A stretch of DNA of 64,000 nucleotides. Source: Myxococcales bacterium (GTDB lineage Bacteria > Myxococcota_A > Bradymonadia > REDH01). The translations under genes and the position numbers were made by a program. The DNA lies in contig JACKDJ010000020.1 of the NCBI GenBank assembly GCA_020633625.1, forward strand, positions 1 through 64,000. The letters are read 5' to 3'. Positions 7,646 through 16,492 of this stretch are shown here, piece by piece. The notes below the pieces were generated by a model. It ran no database searches and was not told where the DNA came from. It worked only from the letters and a program-made list of their open reading frames with translations. The number at the start of each line of letters is the position of its first letter. Position 1 is the first letter of the stretch.

Positions 7646-9411
7646 GCGGGGTCTCCCGTGTAGCGGAACGAGGGGCTCATGACGAAGTAGAGAAGGAGGT
7701 GCTTGAAGCTGAAGTGGCCGGCCTCGAACGCCTGCTTGAGCGGCTCGAGCGCGCTCGACTGCTCCCAGGTCTCAACGGCGCTGTTGCCGTAGCGGACCAG
7801 CCGCTCGACGACGCAGTCCGTGACGCGCGGGTCCGACGAGATCAGGTCGACGAACTCCTCGGCTGTGGAGAAGACCTCGCCGTCGAAGCTGCCGGAGGGG
7901 TCAACGGGCGCGCCGTTGTCGAGGGTGCGCCACGCGCCGAGCCCGTCGTAGTTCTCGAGTGCCAGCCCAAGCGGGTCCATCAGGGCGTGACAGTTCGCGC
8001 AGCTCTCGTTCTCGAGGTGCTCGGCGACGCGCTGCCGGAGCGTCACAGCCGTGCCGGACGGCTCGGGGATCGACGTGTCGACGCCAGACGGCGGGGGCGG
8101 GACGACTCCGCACAGGAGGACGGTGCGGATGAACTTCCCGCGGAGGGTCGCCGAGGTCGACGTCGAGTGCGCGTAGAGCGCCAGGATCGACGCCTGTCCG
8201 AGCAGCCCGGCGCGGTTTGCGCTCTCGGGCAGCTCGGTGGCCGCGAAGCCCTCGGGGGCCGGGGCGCGCACGTTGTAGAGCGCGGCCAGGCGCCGATCGA
8301 TGAACGTCCGGCGTGTCGTGAGGAGCTCGCGGAAGTCTGCGTCGCGGTCGAAGATGATGTCCGCCAGCGTCATCAGCGTCTCCTGACGCGCGGCCGGACC
8401 CAGCTCGGGCGATGCCGACAGGAACACCGTCGGGTCCTTCACGATGGTGCGAAGGCGGTGAAGCCCGTAGAGCTCGTCGAAGAACACGAGCACGCCCTCG
8501 CGCGCCCGGTCGTCCGCGAGCAGTCGCTCCGCCTGCGCAAAGAGGCCAGCGTCGGTCGTCAGCTCCCCCGCCTCGGCGGCGCGCGCCAGCTCCTCGTCCG
8601 GGATCGTGTTCCAGAAGAGGAAGCTCAGCCGGCTCGCCATCTCCCAGTCGGTGTAGCGCCGCTGGGTCTCGTCACTCGGGTCGGGCTCGCCCACCTCGAC
8701 GCGGAACATGAAGCTCGGAGACTGCAGCACCGTCGCGATGCCGTACTCGAGCCCCTCGTAGAAGTCGCCGACGACCTCCGCCGCGTGACCCGAGATCTCG
8801 ACCAGTGTCGCGATCGCAGCGTCATCGACCGGCTGACGCCACGCGCGCGCCGCCAGGGGACGCAGGAATGCGCCGGCGCAGGCGTCGTCACGGACCCCCG
8901 CCGGGGTGCACCCGACGAGCGCCTCGCGGCGGCCTTCCGTCATCGCCTGCGACGCGATCTGGTAGGCGGCCTGCTCGTACTTCTCGACCCCGCGCGGCGA
9001 GATCGTCGCGGCGGCGGCGCCGACCTGAAGAAGCCCGCCAGCCTCGGGATCGGGTTCGATGTTGACCGGCACGACGATGTCGGCGCCGAACAAGTCGTGA
9101 ACCGCGTTCTCGTACTGGCGCGAGGTCAGCCGAGGGACCGCTGGGGCCTCGAAGCCGTAGTCGGGAAGCGCGATCGGCGTCGCCGGGTCGGGCGCAGGCG
9201 CCGCGTCGGGACTCGCGTCGATGTCTTCTACGGCGTCAGGGCTCCCGCTGCCGTCCTCCACGGCCGTGTCGCTCGTCCCGGCGTCGGCGTCCGCGGTCAC
9301 GTCGGGCTGCGCGTTCTTGTCGACGTCCTCGTCGCCGCAACCCGCGAAGGCGAGCGTGGCGGCGACCCAAGCCACCCGAGCGAGCGGACCTCTCGTCATC
9401 TGTCTCGTCAT
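7642..9411 (-). CDS. DUF1592/DUF1588/DUF1585-type lipoprotein with one c-type haem motif
   Basis: The precursor has 589 aa with lipobox AFAGC (C25) and an Asp-rich linker. Domains follow the order of the planctomycete-type cytochrome-like family: RLTSRQYENAVHDLFG (DUF1587-like), LAARAWRQPVDDA (DUF1595-like), RLSFLFWNTIPDEEL (DUF1592), FIRTVLLCGVVPPPP and CANCHALMDPLG (DUF1588, haem motif C471-x-x-C474-H475), then RYGNSAVETWEQ and PSFRYTGDPA (DUF1585-like). ATG 9411 is chosen because AGGAG lies about 8 nt upstream; the reading frame itself extends to 9567. It is the first gene of a coupled three-gene operon, and an extracytoplasmic redox role is likely. Confidence 0.85.
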   Translation of the reverse strand: MTRQMTRGPLARVAWVAATLAFAGCGDEDVDKNAQPDVTADADAGTSDTAVEDGSGSPDAVEDIDASPDAAPAPDPATPIALPDYGFEAPAVPRLTSRQYENAVHDLFGADIVVPVNIEPDPEAGGLLQVGAAAATISPRGVEKYEQAAYQIASQAMTEGRREALVGCTPAGVRDDACAGAFLRPLAARAWRQPVDDAAIATLVEISGHAAEVVGDFYEGLEYGIATVLQSPSFMFRVEVGEPDPSDETQRRYTDWEMASRLSFLFWNTIPDEELARAAEAGELTTDAGLFAQAERLLADDRAREGVLVFFDELYGLHRLRTIVKDPTVFLSASPELGPAARQETLMTLADIIFDRDADFRELLTTRRTFIDRRLAALYNVRAPAPEGFAATELPESANRAGLLGQASILALYAHSTSTSATLRGKFIRTVLLCGVVPPPPSGVDTSIPEPSGTAVTLRQRVAEHLENESCANCHALMDPLGLALENYDGLGAWRTLDNGAPVDPSGSFDGEVFSTAEEFVDLISSDPRVTDCVVERLVRYGNSAVETWEQSSALEPLKQAFEAGHFSFKHLLLYFVMSPSFRYTGDPA

Positions 9412-9582
9412 CGACCCGTTCTCCTCGCGTATCGCGCGCGGGCCGACACCAAGCCGGCGGCGCTGCGCGAACCCTAGCGACTCCCCGCTCGAAATGCCAG
9501 CGCGCGGCGCCCTGTGACGACGCTGGGCGACGTCACACAAGTCACTGCAATCGTTGCGCAAAATCACCCACCAGCGCCCCGC

Positions 9583-9885
9583 CTAGGTGGGGCGTGCCGC
9601 TCCCGCCAGCCCGCGCACCTTCTCGACGAAGAACATCGGCCCCACGAGCAGGTACCGCGGGTCGCGGAAGAAGCTCGGCATGTTCCCCTCGAACGCGTGA
9701 CCGATGAACTGGAAGACCCAGCCGATCACGAACAGCGCGATCCCAGCCGGCGGCATCACGACGAGCAGCGGCAGCGACACCACGATCATCGGGATCCCGA
9801 TCATGTGCGTCGCTCGATTCATTGGGTGCGTGTGGTCCGCCTTGTAGTTGTCCAGCATCTCTCGCAGCTTCGTAGTCGCGCCCAT
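9583..9885 (-). CDS. Mpo1-like (DUF962) membrane protein
   Basis: The protein has 100 aa from ATG 9885 (MGATTKLREMLDNYKADH). HPMNRATHMIGIP and the later QFIGHAFEGNMPSFFRDPRY are hallmark histidine motifs of the Mpo1/YGL010w family. The yeast member is an ER dioxygenase in phytosphingosine breakdown through 2-hydroxy fatty acids. Two hydrophobic segments separate the motifs. A longer frame runs upstream but overlaps the divergent PilZ promoter region. A near-perfect 20-nt palindrome (9575-9594) spans the stop codon and may help termination. Confidence 0.8.
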   Translation of the reverse strand: MGATTKLREMLDNYKADHTHPMNRATHMIGIPMIVVSLPLLVVMPPAGIALFVIGWVFQFIGHAFEGNMPSFFRDPRYLLVGPMFFVEKVRGLAGAARPT

Positions 9886-10105
9886 GTCTGCCTCGTGCTC
9901 GGTCTCGTTCGTGTCGGCAGCACGCAGGCCGCCGGGTCGGCGCCCCTGTAACGCGTCTCGACCTTCTGTGCCACCCACGCCGCACGATCGCCGCCGGTCT
10001 CGTGCCCCGCACGGGAAGTCGACCTGTGCGAGGGACGAAATTTTGCCCTGCCCCGCCGGAGCCCGTAGCGTCTGCCGTGTCACACCGCACGAGACCTACA
10101 TCGCC

Positions 10106-10495
10106 ATGGAACACGCACCCGAGCCGGACTCCTCCACGTCTTCTGGACTGCGTGCGGCACGACGCCGGAGCTGGCGGACCCCGGTCTCGCTCCGCTTCCG
10201 TGGCGCGACTGTAGAACTCGAGAGCGTCGACATCTCGGCCACTGGCATGTTCGTGGCCGCGGACGTCTACCTCTCCGTCGGTGCGCTCGTGTTCTGCTCG
10301 CTCCAGCTTCCAGACGGCGGCCGCCTAGACGCCAGCGCACGGGTCGTTCGCGACGTCGCCGCACCCCACGCCGCGCAGCGCGCCGGCATGGGGATCGCGT
10401 TCGAGGGGCTGCCGCTGTTCGACGCGCGACGGATCGACCGAGCGCTCCAACGCATGCCCCGCTCCGTCAACGCGCGCCTCGCCGCGTCTGCGTGA
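10106..10495 (+). CDS. PilZ-domain protein
   Basis: The protein has 129 aa from ATG 10106. The c-di-GMP binding signature is visible: an Arg-rich RRRSWRTPVSLRF, then DISATGMFV (the D/NxSxxG motif), followed by a beta-barrel-like stretch ending in GMGIAFEGL. This is a stand-alone PilZ adaptor probably responding to cyclic di-GMP, as in motility or surface regulation. Its stop overlaps the GTG start of dapF (GTGA), so the two are cotranscribed although no functional link is obvious. Confidence 0.8.
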   Translation: MEHAPEPDSSTSSGLRAARRRSWRTPVSLRFRGATVELESVDISATGMFVAADVYLSVGALVFCSLQLPDGGRLDASARVVRDVAAPHAAQRAGMGIAFEGLPLFDARRIDRALQRMPRSVNARLAASA

Positions 10496-11331
10496 CTTCC
10501 GTCCCGTTCGAGAAGTGGCACGGCCTCGGCAACGACTTCATCGTCGTCGTGGACGCGCCCGCGGACATCGACTGGGCCAGCGCCGCGCCCGCCCTCTGCG
10601 CCCGTCACTTCGGTGTCGGAGCAGACGGCATCCTCCTCCTCGACCGCAATCCGGCCCGGATGCGCGTCGTGAACGCAGACGGGAGCCGGCCCGAGATGTG
10701 CGGGAACGGACTCCGTTGCGCCGCCTCCCTGCTCGCCGCACACGCCGTCGCCGCGGCCGCGTCGGCACCCGTCGCGATCGAGATCGAGACCGACGCGGGC
10801 GAGCTCACGTGCCGCGTCTCGGGAACTGGCGACTCGTCTCGCTTTCGGGTCGAGGTCGACGCCGGGATCCCGTCGTTCCGGCCTGCCGACGCCCACGCCG
10901 TCGCGACGCCGGGGGGCGACGGGCTGTGCTGGCTCGACGCCGCACCGGGCCGCGGCCTCGTCGCGTCGGTCGGCAACCCGCACTGGATCTTCTTCGGCGA
11001 CTATGACGCCGACGCGCCAACCACGCTGGGACGACCGCTCGAGCACGACCCGCGATTCGCGCGGCGCACCAACGTCGAGTTCGTGACCGCCTCAGGGCCT
11101 GGCTCCTGGCGGGTTGGCGTGTGGGAGCGCGGCGCCGGCGCGACGCTCGCCTGCGGAACCGGCGCCACCGCGGTCGCCGCGGCGCTCGTCCGCACGGGCC
11201 GCGCCGGGACCGACGAGCCGCTCGAACTCGAGCTCCCCGGCGGACTGCTGCGCGCGCGCGTCGACGCGACCGGCGCGGTCACCCTCTCGGGGCCGGCGCA
11301 GCGCGTCTATACGGGCCGGCTCAGCGTCTGA
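10492..11331 (+). CDS. dapF: Diaminopimelate epimerase
   Basis: The protein has 279 aa and converts LL- to meso-diaminopimelate for lysine and peptidoglycan synthesis in the cytoplasm. The two active-site cysteines are C70 (EMCGNGLRC) and C221 (LACGTGATA). The N-terminal KWHGLGNDFI is typical of the family, and the length is normal. It starts with GTG overlapping the PilZ stop. No other lys/dap genes are adjacent. It converges with rplC across a 60-nt gap. Confidence 0.95.
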   Translation: MTSVPFEKWHGLGNDFIVVVDAPADIDWASAAPALCARHFGVGADGILLLDRNPARMRVVNADGSRPEMCGNGLRCAASLLAAHAVAAAASAPVAIEIETDAGELTCRVSGTGDSSRFRVEVDAGIPSFRPADAHAVATPGGDGLCWLDAAPGRGLVASVGNPHWIFFGDYDADAPTTLGRPLEHDPRFARRTNVEFVTASGPGSWRVGVWERGAGATLACGTGATAVAAALVRTGRAGTDEPLELELPGGLLRARVDATGAVTLSGPAQRVYTGRLSV

Positions 11332-11391
11332 GACGCGAGCCGAGAGGCGACGGAGCGGCGGTCGGCTTCGCGCCGCCGCCGCGGCGACGCC

Positions 11392-12078
11392 CTAGGGGCG
11401 AGAGCCGCCGGCGCGCTTCACCGCAGGGAGCACCTCGACGAGGCCCCCGTTCGCGCCGGGAACGGCGCCGCGGATGAGGTAGAGGCCGTCCTCTTCGATC
11501 ACCTGCACGATCTTGAGGTTCTGCACCGTGACGCGCGTGCCGCCAGAGCGGCCGGCCATCTTGATGCCCCGGAAGACGCGCGACGGCGTGGCCGACGTAC
11601 CGATCGAGCCACCGCCGCGGTGCGTCTCGTGCGCGCCGTGCGACCCGCCGAAACCGGAGAAGTTGTGCCGCTTCATGACGCCCGTGAAGCCGCGGCCCTT
11701 GCTCACGCCAGCGACGTCGACCGACTCGCCGGCCGCGAACATCGTGTGGTCGAGGACTTGGCCGATCTCGAACTTGTCGAGCTCGGCCTCGCGGCACCGG
11801 AACTCACGGACGAACCGCTGCGGCTCGACGCCAGCCGAGGCGAACACGCCGACCTGCGCCTTCGTCAGGCCGCGGTACCGCACGTCGCCATCCTTCTCTT
11901 GCCGGCGAGCGGCCTCGAAGCCGACCTTGACCGCCGCGTAGCCGTCCTTGCCGAGCGACGACTTCTTCGCGACGACGACCATCGGTCCCGCCTGCACGAC
12001 CGTCACGGGAACCTGCTTCCCCTCGGCAGTGAAGATCTGCGTCATGCCGAGCTTGCGCCCAAGGATCATCTTGCTCAT
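11392..12078 (-). CDS. rplC: 50S ribosomal protein L3
   Basis: The protein has 228 aa and is a primary 23S rRNA binding protein of the large subunit. The N-terminus MSKMILGRKLGMTQIF and the central GRGFTGVMKRHNFSG and HGAHETHRGGGSIG stretches are diagnostic of L3. ATG 12078 is chosen because it gives the standard L3 N-terminus. Unlike the usual S10 operon, neither rpsJ nor rplD is next to it; the neighbours are dapF and a surface lipoprotein. It has its own promoter (12208-12236) and a leader of roughly 120 nt. Confidence 0.95.
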   Translation of the reverse strand: MSKMILGRKLGMTQIFTAEGKQVPVTVVQAGPMVVVAKKSSLGKDGYAAVKVGFEAARRQEKDGDVRYRGLTKAQVGVFASAGVEPQRFVREFRCREAELDKFEIGQVLDHTMFAAGESVDVAGVSKGRGFTGVMKRHNFSGFGGSHGAHETHRGGGSIGTSATPSRVFRGIKMAGRSGGTRVTVQNLKIVQVIEEDGLYLIRGAVPGANGGLVEVLPAVKRAGGSRP

Positions 12079-12207
12079 GGCCACACCTGCCTCGCTTCGA
12101 GGCGACTCGCGAGAGGCCGAATCGACAGATGCGGCCGATAGTTGCGACACTCGAGGCGCCGCAGCGCCCTGGCGGACTCGGCGAGCAGCGAGTCACAGGG
12201 AGGCGCG

Positions 12208-12236
12208 TTTCTAGTCGGGCGAGCGCGCGCCGTCAA
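12208..12236 (-). promoter_or_regulatory. Sigma-70-type promoter of rplC
   Basis: On the minus strand a -35 TTGACG (12236-12231) is separated by 17 nt from a -10 TAGAAA (12213-12208). Transcription would start near 12200 and leave a GC-rich leader of about 120 nt before the rplC ATG. That is long enough to hold a structured autoregulatory site, as is common for ribosomal protein operons. Confidence 0.65.
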
Positions 12237-12335
12237 CCTCGGGGTGCGTTCGACGGGTGCGGGAGTGCGGAAGGTGCGAACGGTCCGCCCGGCTGATAGA
12301 GTTCGGCGCGTTCCTGCCACTCGTCCGCGTGAACC

Positions 12336-15300
12336 ATGCTCCGTCGCTACCGCGCCCTCCCCGCCGCGCTGGCCGTTACGTGTATCGCTGCCTGCGGGAC
12401 CAGCAGCGGCTCCACTCGCTCCGACGTCGGACCAGACGCCGACTCATCGGCCGACGCGGGCACGGACGCCCCCATGGACGCCGCCGACTCCAGCACCGAC
12501 GGCGCTGGCGTAGACACGCGGCCCGAAGACGTGCCCACCACAGACACCGACGCTGACGTCCCCACCGACGGCGCCGACGCCGCCGCGGATGGCGACGCGG
12601 ATGGCGACGCGGATGGCGACGCGGATGGCGACGCGGATGGCGACGCGGATGGCGACGCGGATGGCGACGCGGACACTACGGACGCCACGGCCGAGGTCGA
12701 CGCGGACGAAGACGCCGAAGACACCTCGGACGACGCGGACGAAGACGCCGAAGACACCTCGGACGACGCGGCGGACGTCGGCGATACCCTCCCCGACGTC
12801 GACGAAGACACGGTCGCACCCTGTGACGACACAGACCTCGACGGCGTCTGCGACTCCGACGACCCATGCCCCCTCGACAGCCCCGACGACACAGACCTCG
12901 ACGGCGTCTGCGACTCCGACGACCCATGCCCCCTCGACAGCCCCGACGACACCGATCTCGACGGCGTCTGCGACTCCGATGACCCCTGCCCGTTCGACGG
13001 CCCCGACGACCTCGATGGCGACGGGTTGTGCGGCGACAGGTTCGATGGCTGCCGTGATATGCTCGCGGTCGCCGATGGTTGGGACGCCGGCAGCCCTGGG
13101 AGTGCGCTCTCTGGCGCGCTCGAGTGGGGGCAAACACACGTCGTCGCCGAGCACGAGACCCGCATCGCGCCGTTGCCGGTGCAGCAACGCGAGACGCTGG
13201 TCCTGTTCACGCCCGACGCTCCGCTCGACGCGTCGACGCCGCTCACGGTCGCCGTCTTCGACGGCGAGACGCTGCTTGGATCACTGGCGATGGCGCCTCC
13301 CGCTGCCCTCCCGTCGCCGCTGGAGCAGGAGCTCACGACCGTCGCGCTCGACCCATACAGCGACGAAGCGTGGAGCGGGCTCCTCCCAGCGGCGTGGGTG
13401 CAGCAGGGCCGTGACGTGGTCGTTGGATATGTCGACGCCAGCGGTTTTCGACACGACTACGTAGCGCCGATCAATGGCTTCGGGGCGCCACACATCTTCA
13501 CCGTGACGCGGACCAAGGTCGTCCTGTTTGGCGAGGCCGACTACGACACGGCGACGCTGCCGGCGGAACGCTTGGCGCAGGACTACTTCCCAGCCCTCCC
13601 GTTCGCCGAGCTACGCGTGGTCGACTCCCTGCCGTGGCGGCTCGACAGCGTCGTCGTGAACACGGCGACGGGCCCCCAGTGGGTCCACTCCGAGGCCGAG
13701 CGCGTCGCGAGCGCCATCGACGTCGACCACTGGACGATCCTGAAACATCAGATCGCGCTGCGTCTGAGCCTCGCAAACACCGGGCGTGGGCTCGCGATGA
13801 CGGGTGAGTCAGAGGGAGATAGCTCACCCTACTCGTTTGGGACCTCGGTCGCGATGGGTTGGTTCCGCGACACCGACGGCGGCTACCGCGACATCGACGA
13901 CGCGCCATATGCCGCGGGGTGGACCGGCTGGACGGCGATGTGGGCCGACGAGTGCGGCAACGGCTTCATCCACGAGGTTGGCCACTCGCTCACGCTGCAA
14001 CACTTCACCTCAGGCACCGCGGCCAGCTGGGGCATCTCGGCGGAGTATCCCCTCGATGGCACAAACGTAGCGGGGCACCCGTGGGGATACGACACCCTCC
14101 GCGATCGGTTCAGGACGTGGTACCGCGTCGGCGCGACCGGCCCGGCCCTCGCCGGCGACGGGAGCTGGGTCGGCAAGCGCGACCCAATGAACGGAGGCGA
14201 GGCGGCAAACGCAGCGACGTGCTTTCCGCAGTACACCGCGTATCACGCACGGAAAATCCAGCAGTGGGCGCAGAGCACACCGACGATCGCCACGGTCGGA
14301 ACGCCCGGCATCTATTCGTGGGACGGCGCGACCAACCGCTACGTCGCAGCCAGCCCCGACCCGTCGTACCAGCGACCCGTCGCCACCGACGTCCCCGTCA
14401 TCACTGTCATCGGGACGCTCGGCGCGAACGACGCGACGTGCCAGACCTACCCCGAGGTGCGCCTCGCGTCGGGCAACGTGTTCGACCTCCCCGACCCGTT
14501 CGGGTCCGGGCTCCCGTCGACGTTCAACGGGGCGCGCTGGTACCTCGAGATCGAGTATTCGAGCGGCGCGATGGAGCACGCGCTGATCGCGCGCGGCGTC
14601 ATCTCGGGGACGACGCTTGCGTTGTACTCGCTGAACCTCGACGCGCAGCGAGAGCCCGTCGCCGTCCGTCTGTACCGCGCGGCGTCGGGCTACCCGACGA
14701 TCGACGCCTCGGCGGCGACGTTGATCCACGAGCGGCGCATCGGCGTACCGGAGGGGCCTCTGCCTCCGGTCGTGCGCGTTGGGGGCGTCGATCGGGGCGC
14801 GGGCGCCTTGACGCTCACGCACCGCTGCGAAGAGGAGCTCAACTGCGACCGCTTCGACGAGGAGGCGTCCTGGCGAGTGGGTGACGCGTCGGTGACGTTC
14901 GGCGGCGACACGCGAGGAATGGGTGTGTGCGCGGAGGTCGAGTCGCGCTCTCGCTTCGAGATCGAGCTGACGGGGCCAGGCGGGGCGACCGCGACCGGCG
15001 TTGTGTTCGCGCAGCGGGTGGTGCGCGGCGCCGCGGGCGAGGTGGCGATCGCCGCCGACGACGCGACCCCGTGGATGACGGGCGGCGACGTCACACAATC
15101 CCTCCGCGTCTGGTTGCCGTGGGACGAAAACTCGACGCTGCCGGCTGGGCACTGGGAGGCGACGGCGCCACTGGTCATTCGCCGCTGGGTCGGCGACGTC
15201 GCCGCGGGTCAGATCCCCGTCTACGTCTCGCTCGATGTGTGGACGCCGCTGACGGCCGACCTCGGCGCGGCCTACTCGACGCCCGGAGTCACCACGTTCG

Positions 15301-15683
15301 GGACGTCGATGTACTACGTCGTGACAGACGCCGCGGTGGGCCCGACGACGCGCGTCTGGTGGGACGACGGCGTCGCCGGCTTGCCGTTGCTGCATGTGCC
15401 GGTCGTCGACGGCGATGGCAACCCCGACGTCCTGGTCGTGACGGCAGGGCGCGTGCAGTGCTCCGGCGGCGCATTCGACCTGAACGCCGGGCGTGCGGCG
15501 GTCGACTGCTCGCACCACGCGGTGTTGTCGGTCGACCCGGCGAACAACGCGCACCTGCGCGCAGGGGTGCGCTACACCAGCCCTCCGTCTGACCCGCTGG
15601 TCCTGGAGGCGCGTCAGTGGCACAGTCCCAACGCCGACCGCCTGCTGGCGACACACGCGATTCAGGTCGGCTACACACGCTGA
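12336..15683 (+). CDS. M66-like metallopeptidase surface lipoprotein
   Basis: The precursor has 1115 aa with lipobox IAAC (C20). An acidic low-complexity tail contains seven DADG repeats and two DADEDAEDTSD repeats. Three thrombospondin-type-3-like calcium-binding repeats follow (TDLDGVCDSDDPCP). The catalytic domain carries HEVGHSLTLQH at residues 546-556, the HExxH...H zinc motif in the form seen in StcE-type M66 peptidases, and a downstream Met (KRDPMNGGEA) suits a metzincin Met-turn. The C-terminal half is beta-rich. A secreted, cell-surface protease acting on glycoproteins is plausible by family. Confidence 0.75.
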   Translation: MLRRYRALPAALAVTCIAACGTSSGSTRSDVGPDADSSADAGTDAPMDAADSSTDGAGVDTRPEDVPTTDTDADVPTDGADAAADGDADGDADGDADGDADGDADGDADGDADTTDATAEVDADEDAEDTSDDADEDAEDTSDDAADVGDTLPDVDEDTVAPCDDTDLDGVCDSDDPCPLDSPDDTDLDGVCDSDDPCPLDSPDDTDLDGVCDSDDPCPFDGPDDLDGDGLCGDRFDGCRDMLAVADGWDAGSPGSALSGALEWGQTHVVAEHETRIAPLPVQQRETLVLFTPDAPLDASTPLTVAVFDGETLLGSLAMAPPAALPSPLEQELTTVALDPYSDEAWSGLLPAAWVQQGRDVVVGYVDASGFRHDYVAPINGFGAPHIFTVTRTKVVLFGEADYDTATLPAERLAQDYFPALPFAELRVVDSLPWRLDSVVVNTATGPQWVHSEAERVASAIDVDHWTILKHQIALRLSLANTGRGLAMTGESEGDSSPYSFGTSVAMGWFRDTDGGYRDIDDAPYAAGWTGWTAMWADECGNGFIHEVGHSLTLQHFTSGTAASWGISAEYPLDGTNVAGHPWGYDTLRDRFRTWYRVGATGPALAGDGSWVGKRDPMNGGEAANAATCFPQYTAYHARKIQQWAQSTPTIATVGTPGIYSWDGATNRYVAASPDPSYQRPVATDVPVITVIGTLGANDATCQTYPEVRLASGNVFDLPDPFGSGLPSTFNGARWYLEIEYSSGAMEHALIARGVISGTTLALYSLNLDAQREPVAVRLYRAASGYPTIDASAATLIHERRIGVPEGPLPPVVRVGGVDRGAGALTLTHRCEEELNCDRFDEEASWRVGDASVTFGGDTRGMGVCAEVESRSRFEIELTGPGGATATGVVFAQRVVRGAAGEVAIAADDATPWMTGGDVTQSLRVWLPWDENSTLPAGHWEATAPLVIRRWVGDVAAGQIPVYVSLDVWTPLTADLGAAYSTPGVTTFGTSMYYVVTDAAVGPTTRVWWDDGVAGLPLLHVPVVDGDGNPDVLVVTAGRVQCSGGAFDLNAGRAAVDCSHHAVLSVDPANNAHLRAGVRYTSPPSDPLVLEARQWHSPNADRLLATHAIQVGYTR
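12585..12668 (+). repeat. Seven perfect 12-bp tandem repeats in coding sequence
   Basis: The unit GCGGATGGCGAC is repeated seven times without change and encodes an ADGD repeat in the acidic linker of the M66-like lipoprotein. The perfect identity suggests recent expansion or slippage. Because the unit is a multiple of three, copy-number change would keep the frame. Confidence 0.95.
12828..13007 (+). repeat. Three 60-bp tandem repeats encoding calcium-binding-like units
   Basis: Three units of 60 bp (12828-12887, 12888-12947, 12948-13007) encode DTDLDGVCDSDDPCP-type repeats. The first two are nearly identical; the third has a few changes, including PLDSP to PFDGP. The spaced Asp residues resemble thrombospondin type 3 calcium-binding loops. 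Confidence 0.9.
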
Positions 15684-15694
15684 GGCAGCGTCCG

Positions 15695-16486
15695 ATGCAT
15701 CCAGAAGTTCGCGCGGCGATCGACCGACTCACCGAACGCGAGAGCGTCGCGGGGATCGACCCGTTCGGGTTTCGCCCCGCCGCGCTCGAACAGATCCTTC
15801 CGCCCGCTCACTTCTTGTATCGCCGCTGGTTCCGCGTCTCGACGTACGACATCGACCGTGTGCCAGAGGGGCGCGTTCTGCTGATCTCGAACCACAGCGG
15901 GCAGCTCCCCTTCGACGGGGCGATGATCGCGACGGCGATGATCTTGGACCACAACCCTCCGCGGGTGCCGAGAGGGATGGTCGAGCGCTATGTCCCGACC
16001 GTCCCTTTCATCTCGACGCTGTTCTCACGCGGGGGCCAGGTCGTCGGAACGCGCGCAAACGCCGAGCGAATGCTCGCCGAAGGGAACGCCGTGCTGGTGT
16101 TCCCCGAGGGGACCGGCGGAATCTCGAAGACGATCTTCCAGCGCTACCAGCTCCAGAAGTTTGGTCTCGGCTTCATGCGCCTCGCGCTCGAGACCGACAC
16201 CCCGATTGTCCCAATCGCAGTCGTGGGTGCAGAGGAGCAGATCCCGTCGGTGTACAACGCGCGGCACATCGGCCGCATGCTCGGCGCGCCCGCACTACCC
16301 GTATCGCCGACGCTCGTGTTCCCGTTGCCGGTCAAGTACCGGATCTACTTCGGCGAGCCGATGCGCTTTAGCGGCGACCCGGATGACGAGGATCGTGCGA
16401 TCGCTGCGCAGGTTCGAGAGGTGACCTCGGCGATCGAGGGGATGATCGCGCGCGGCCTCGCCGAGCGTGACGGCTTGTTCGGCTGA
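15695..16486 (+). CDS. PlsC-like phospholipid/glycerol acyltransferase
   Basis: The protein has 263 aa from ATG 15695, with GAGGCAG just upstream. Acyltransferase motifs are NHSGQLPFD (H67, D74) and VFPEGT (residues 135-140). The His-Asp spacing is longer than the classical HX4D, as in the lysophospholipid-acyltransferase branch with NHSG. It transfers an acyl chain from CoA or ACP to a lysophospholipid or related lipid at the inner membrane. It sits 6 nt before an epimerase-like gene, a pairing also known in mycobacteria (Rv0502 beside Rv0501). Confidence 0.8.
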   Translation: MHPEVRAAIDRLTERESVAGIDPFGFRPAALEQILPPAHFLYRRWFRVSTYDIDRVPEGRVLLISNHSGQLPFDGAMIATAMILDHNPPRVPRGMVERYVPTVPFISTLFSRGGQVVGTRANAERMLAEGNAVLVFPEGTGGISKTIFQRYQLQKFGLGFMRLALETDTPIVPIAVVGAEEQIPSVYNARHIGRMLGAPALPVSPTLVFPLPVKYRIYFGEPMRFSGDPDDEDRAIAAQVREVTSAIEGMIARGLAERDGLFG

Positions 16487-16492
16487 GGCAGC

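Noticed and set aside
9575..9594. Strong rho-independent terminator after the Mpo1-like gene
   Set aside because: The 20-nt palindrome spans the stop codon and the nearest T-run (ATTTTG) is about 10 nt further on, so it is not convincing as a terminator.
14010..15656. Long minus-strand frame opposite the M66-like gene
   Set aside because: Composition is Arg/Val-rich without motifs, and the plus-strand frame is continuous and has the peptidase motif.
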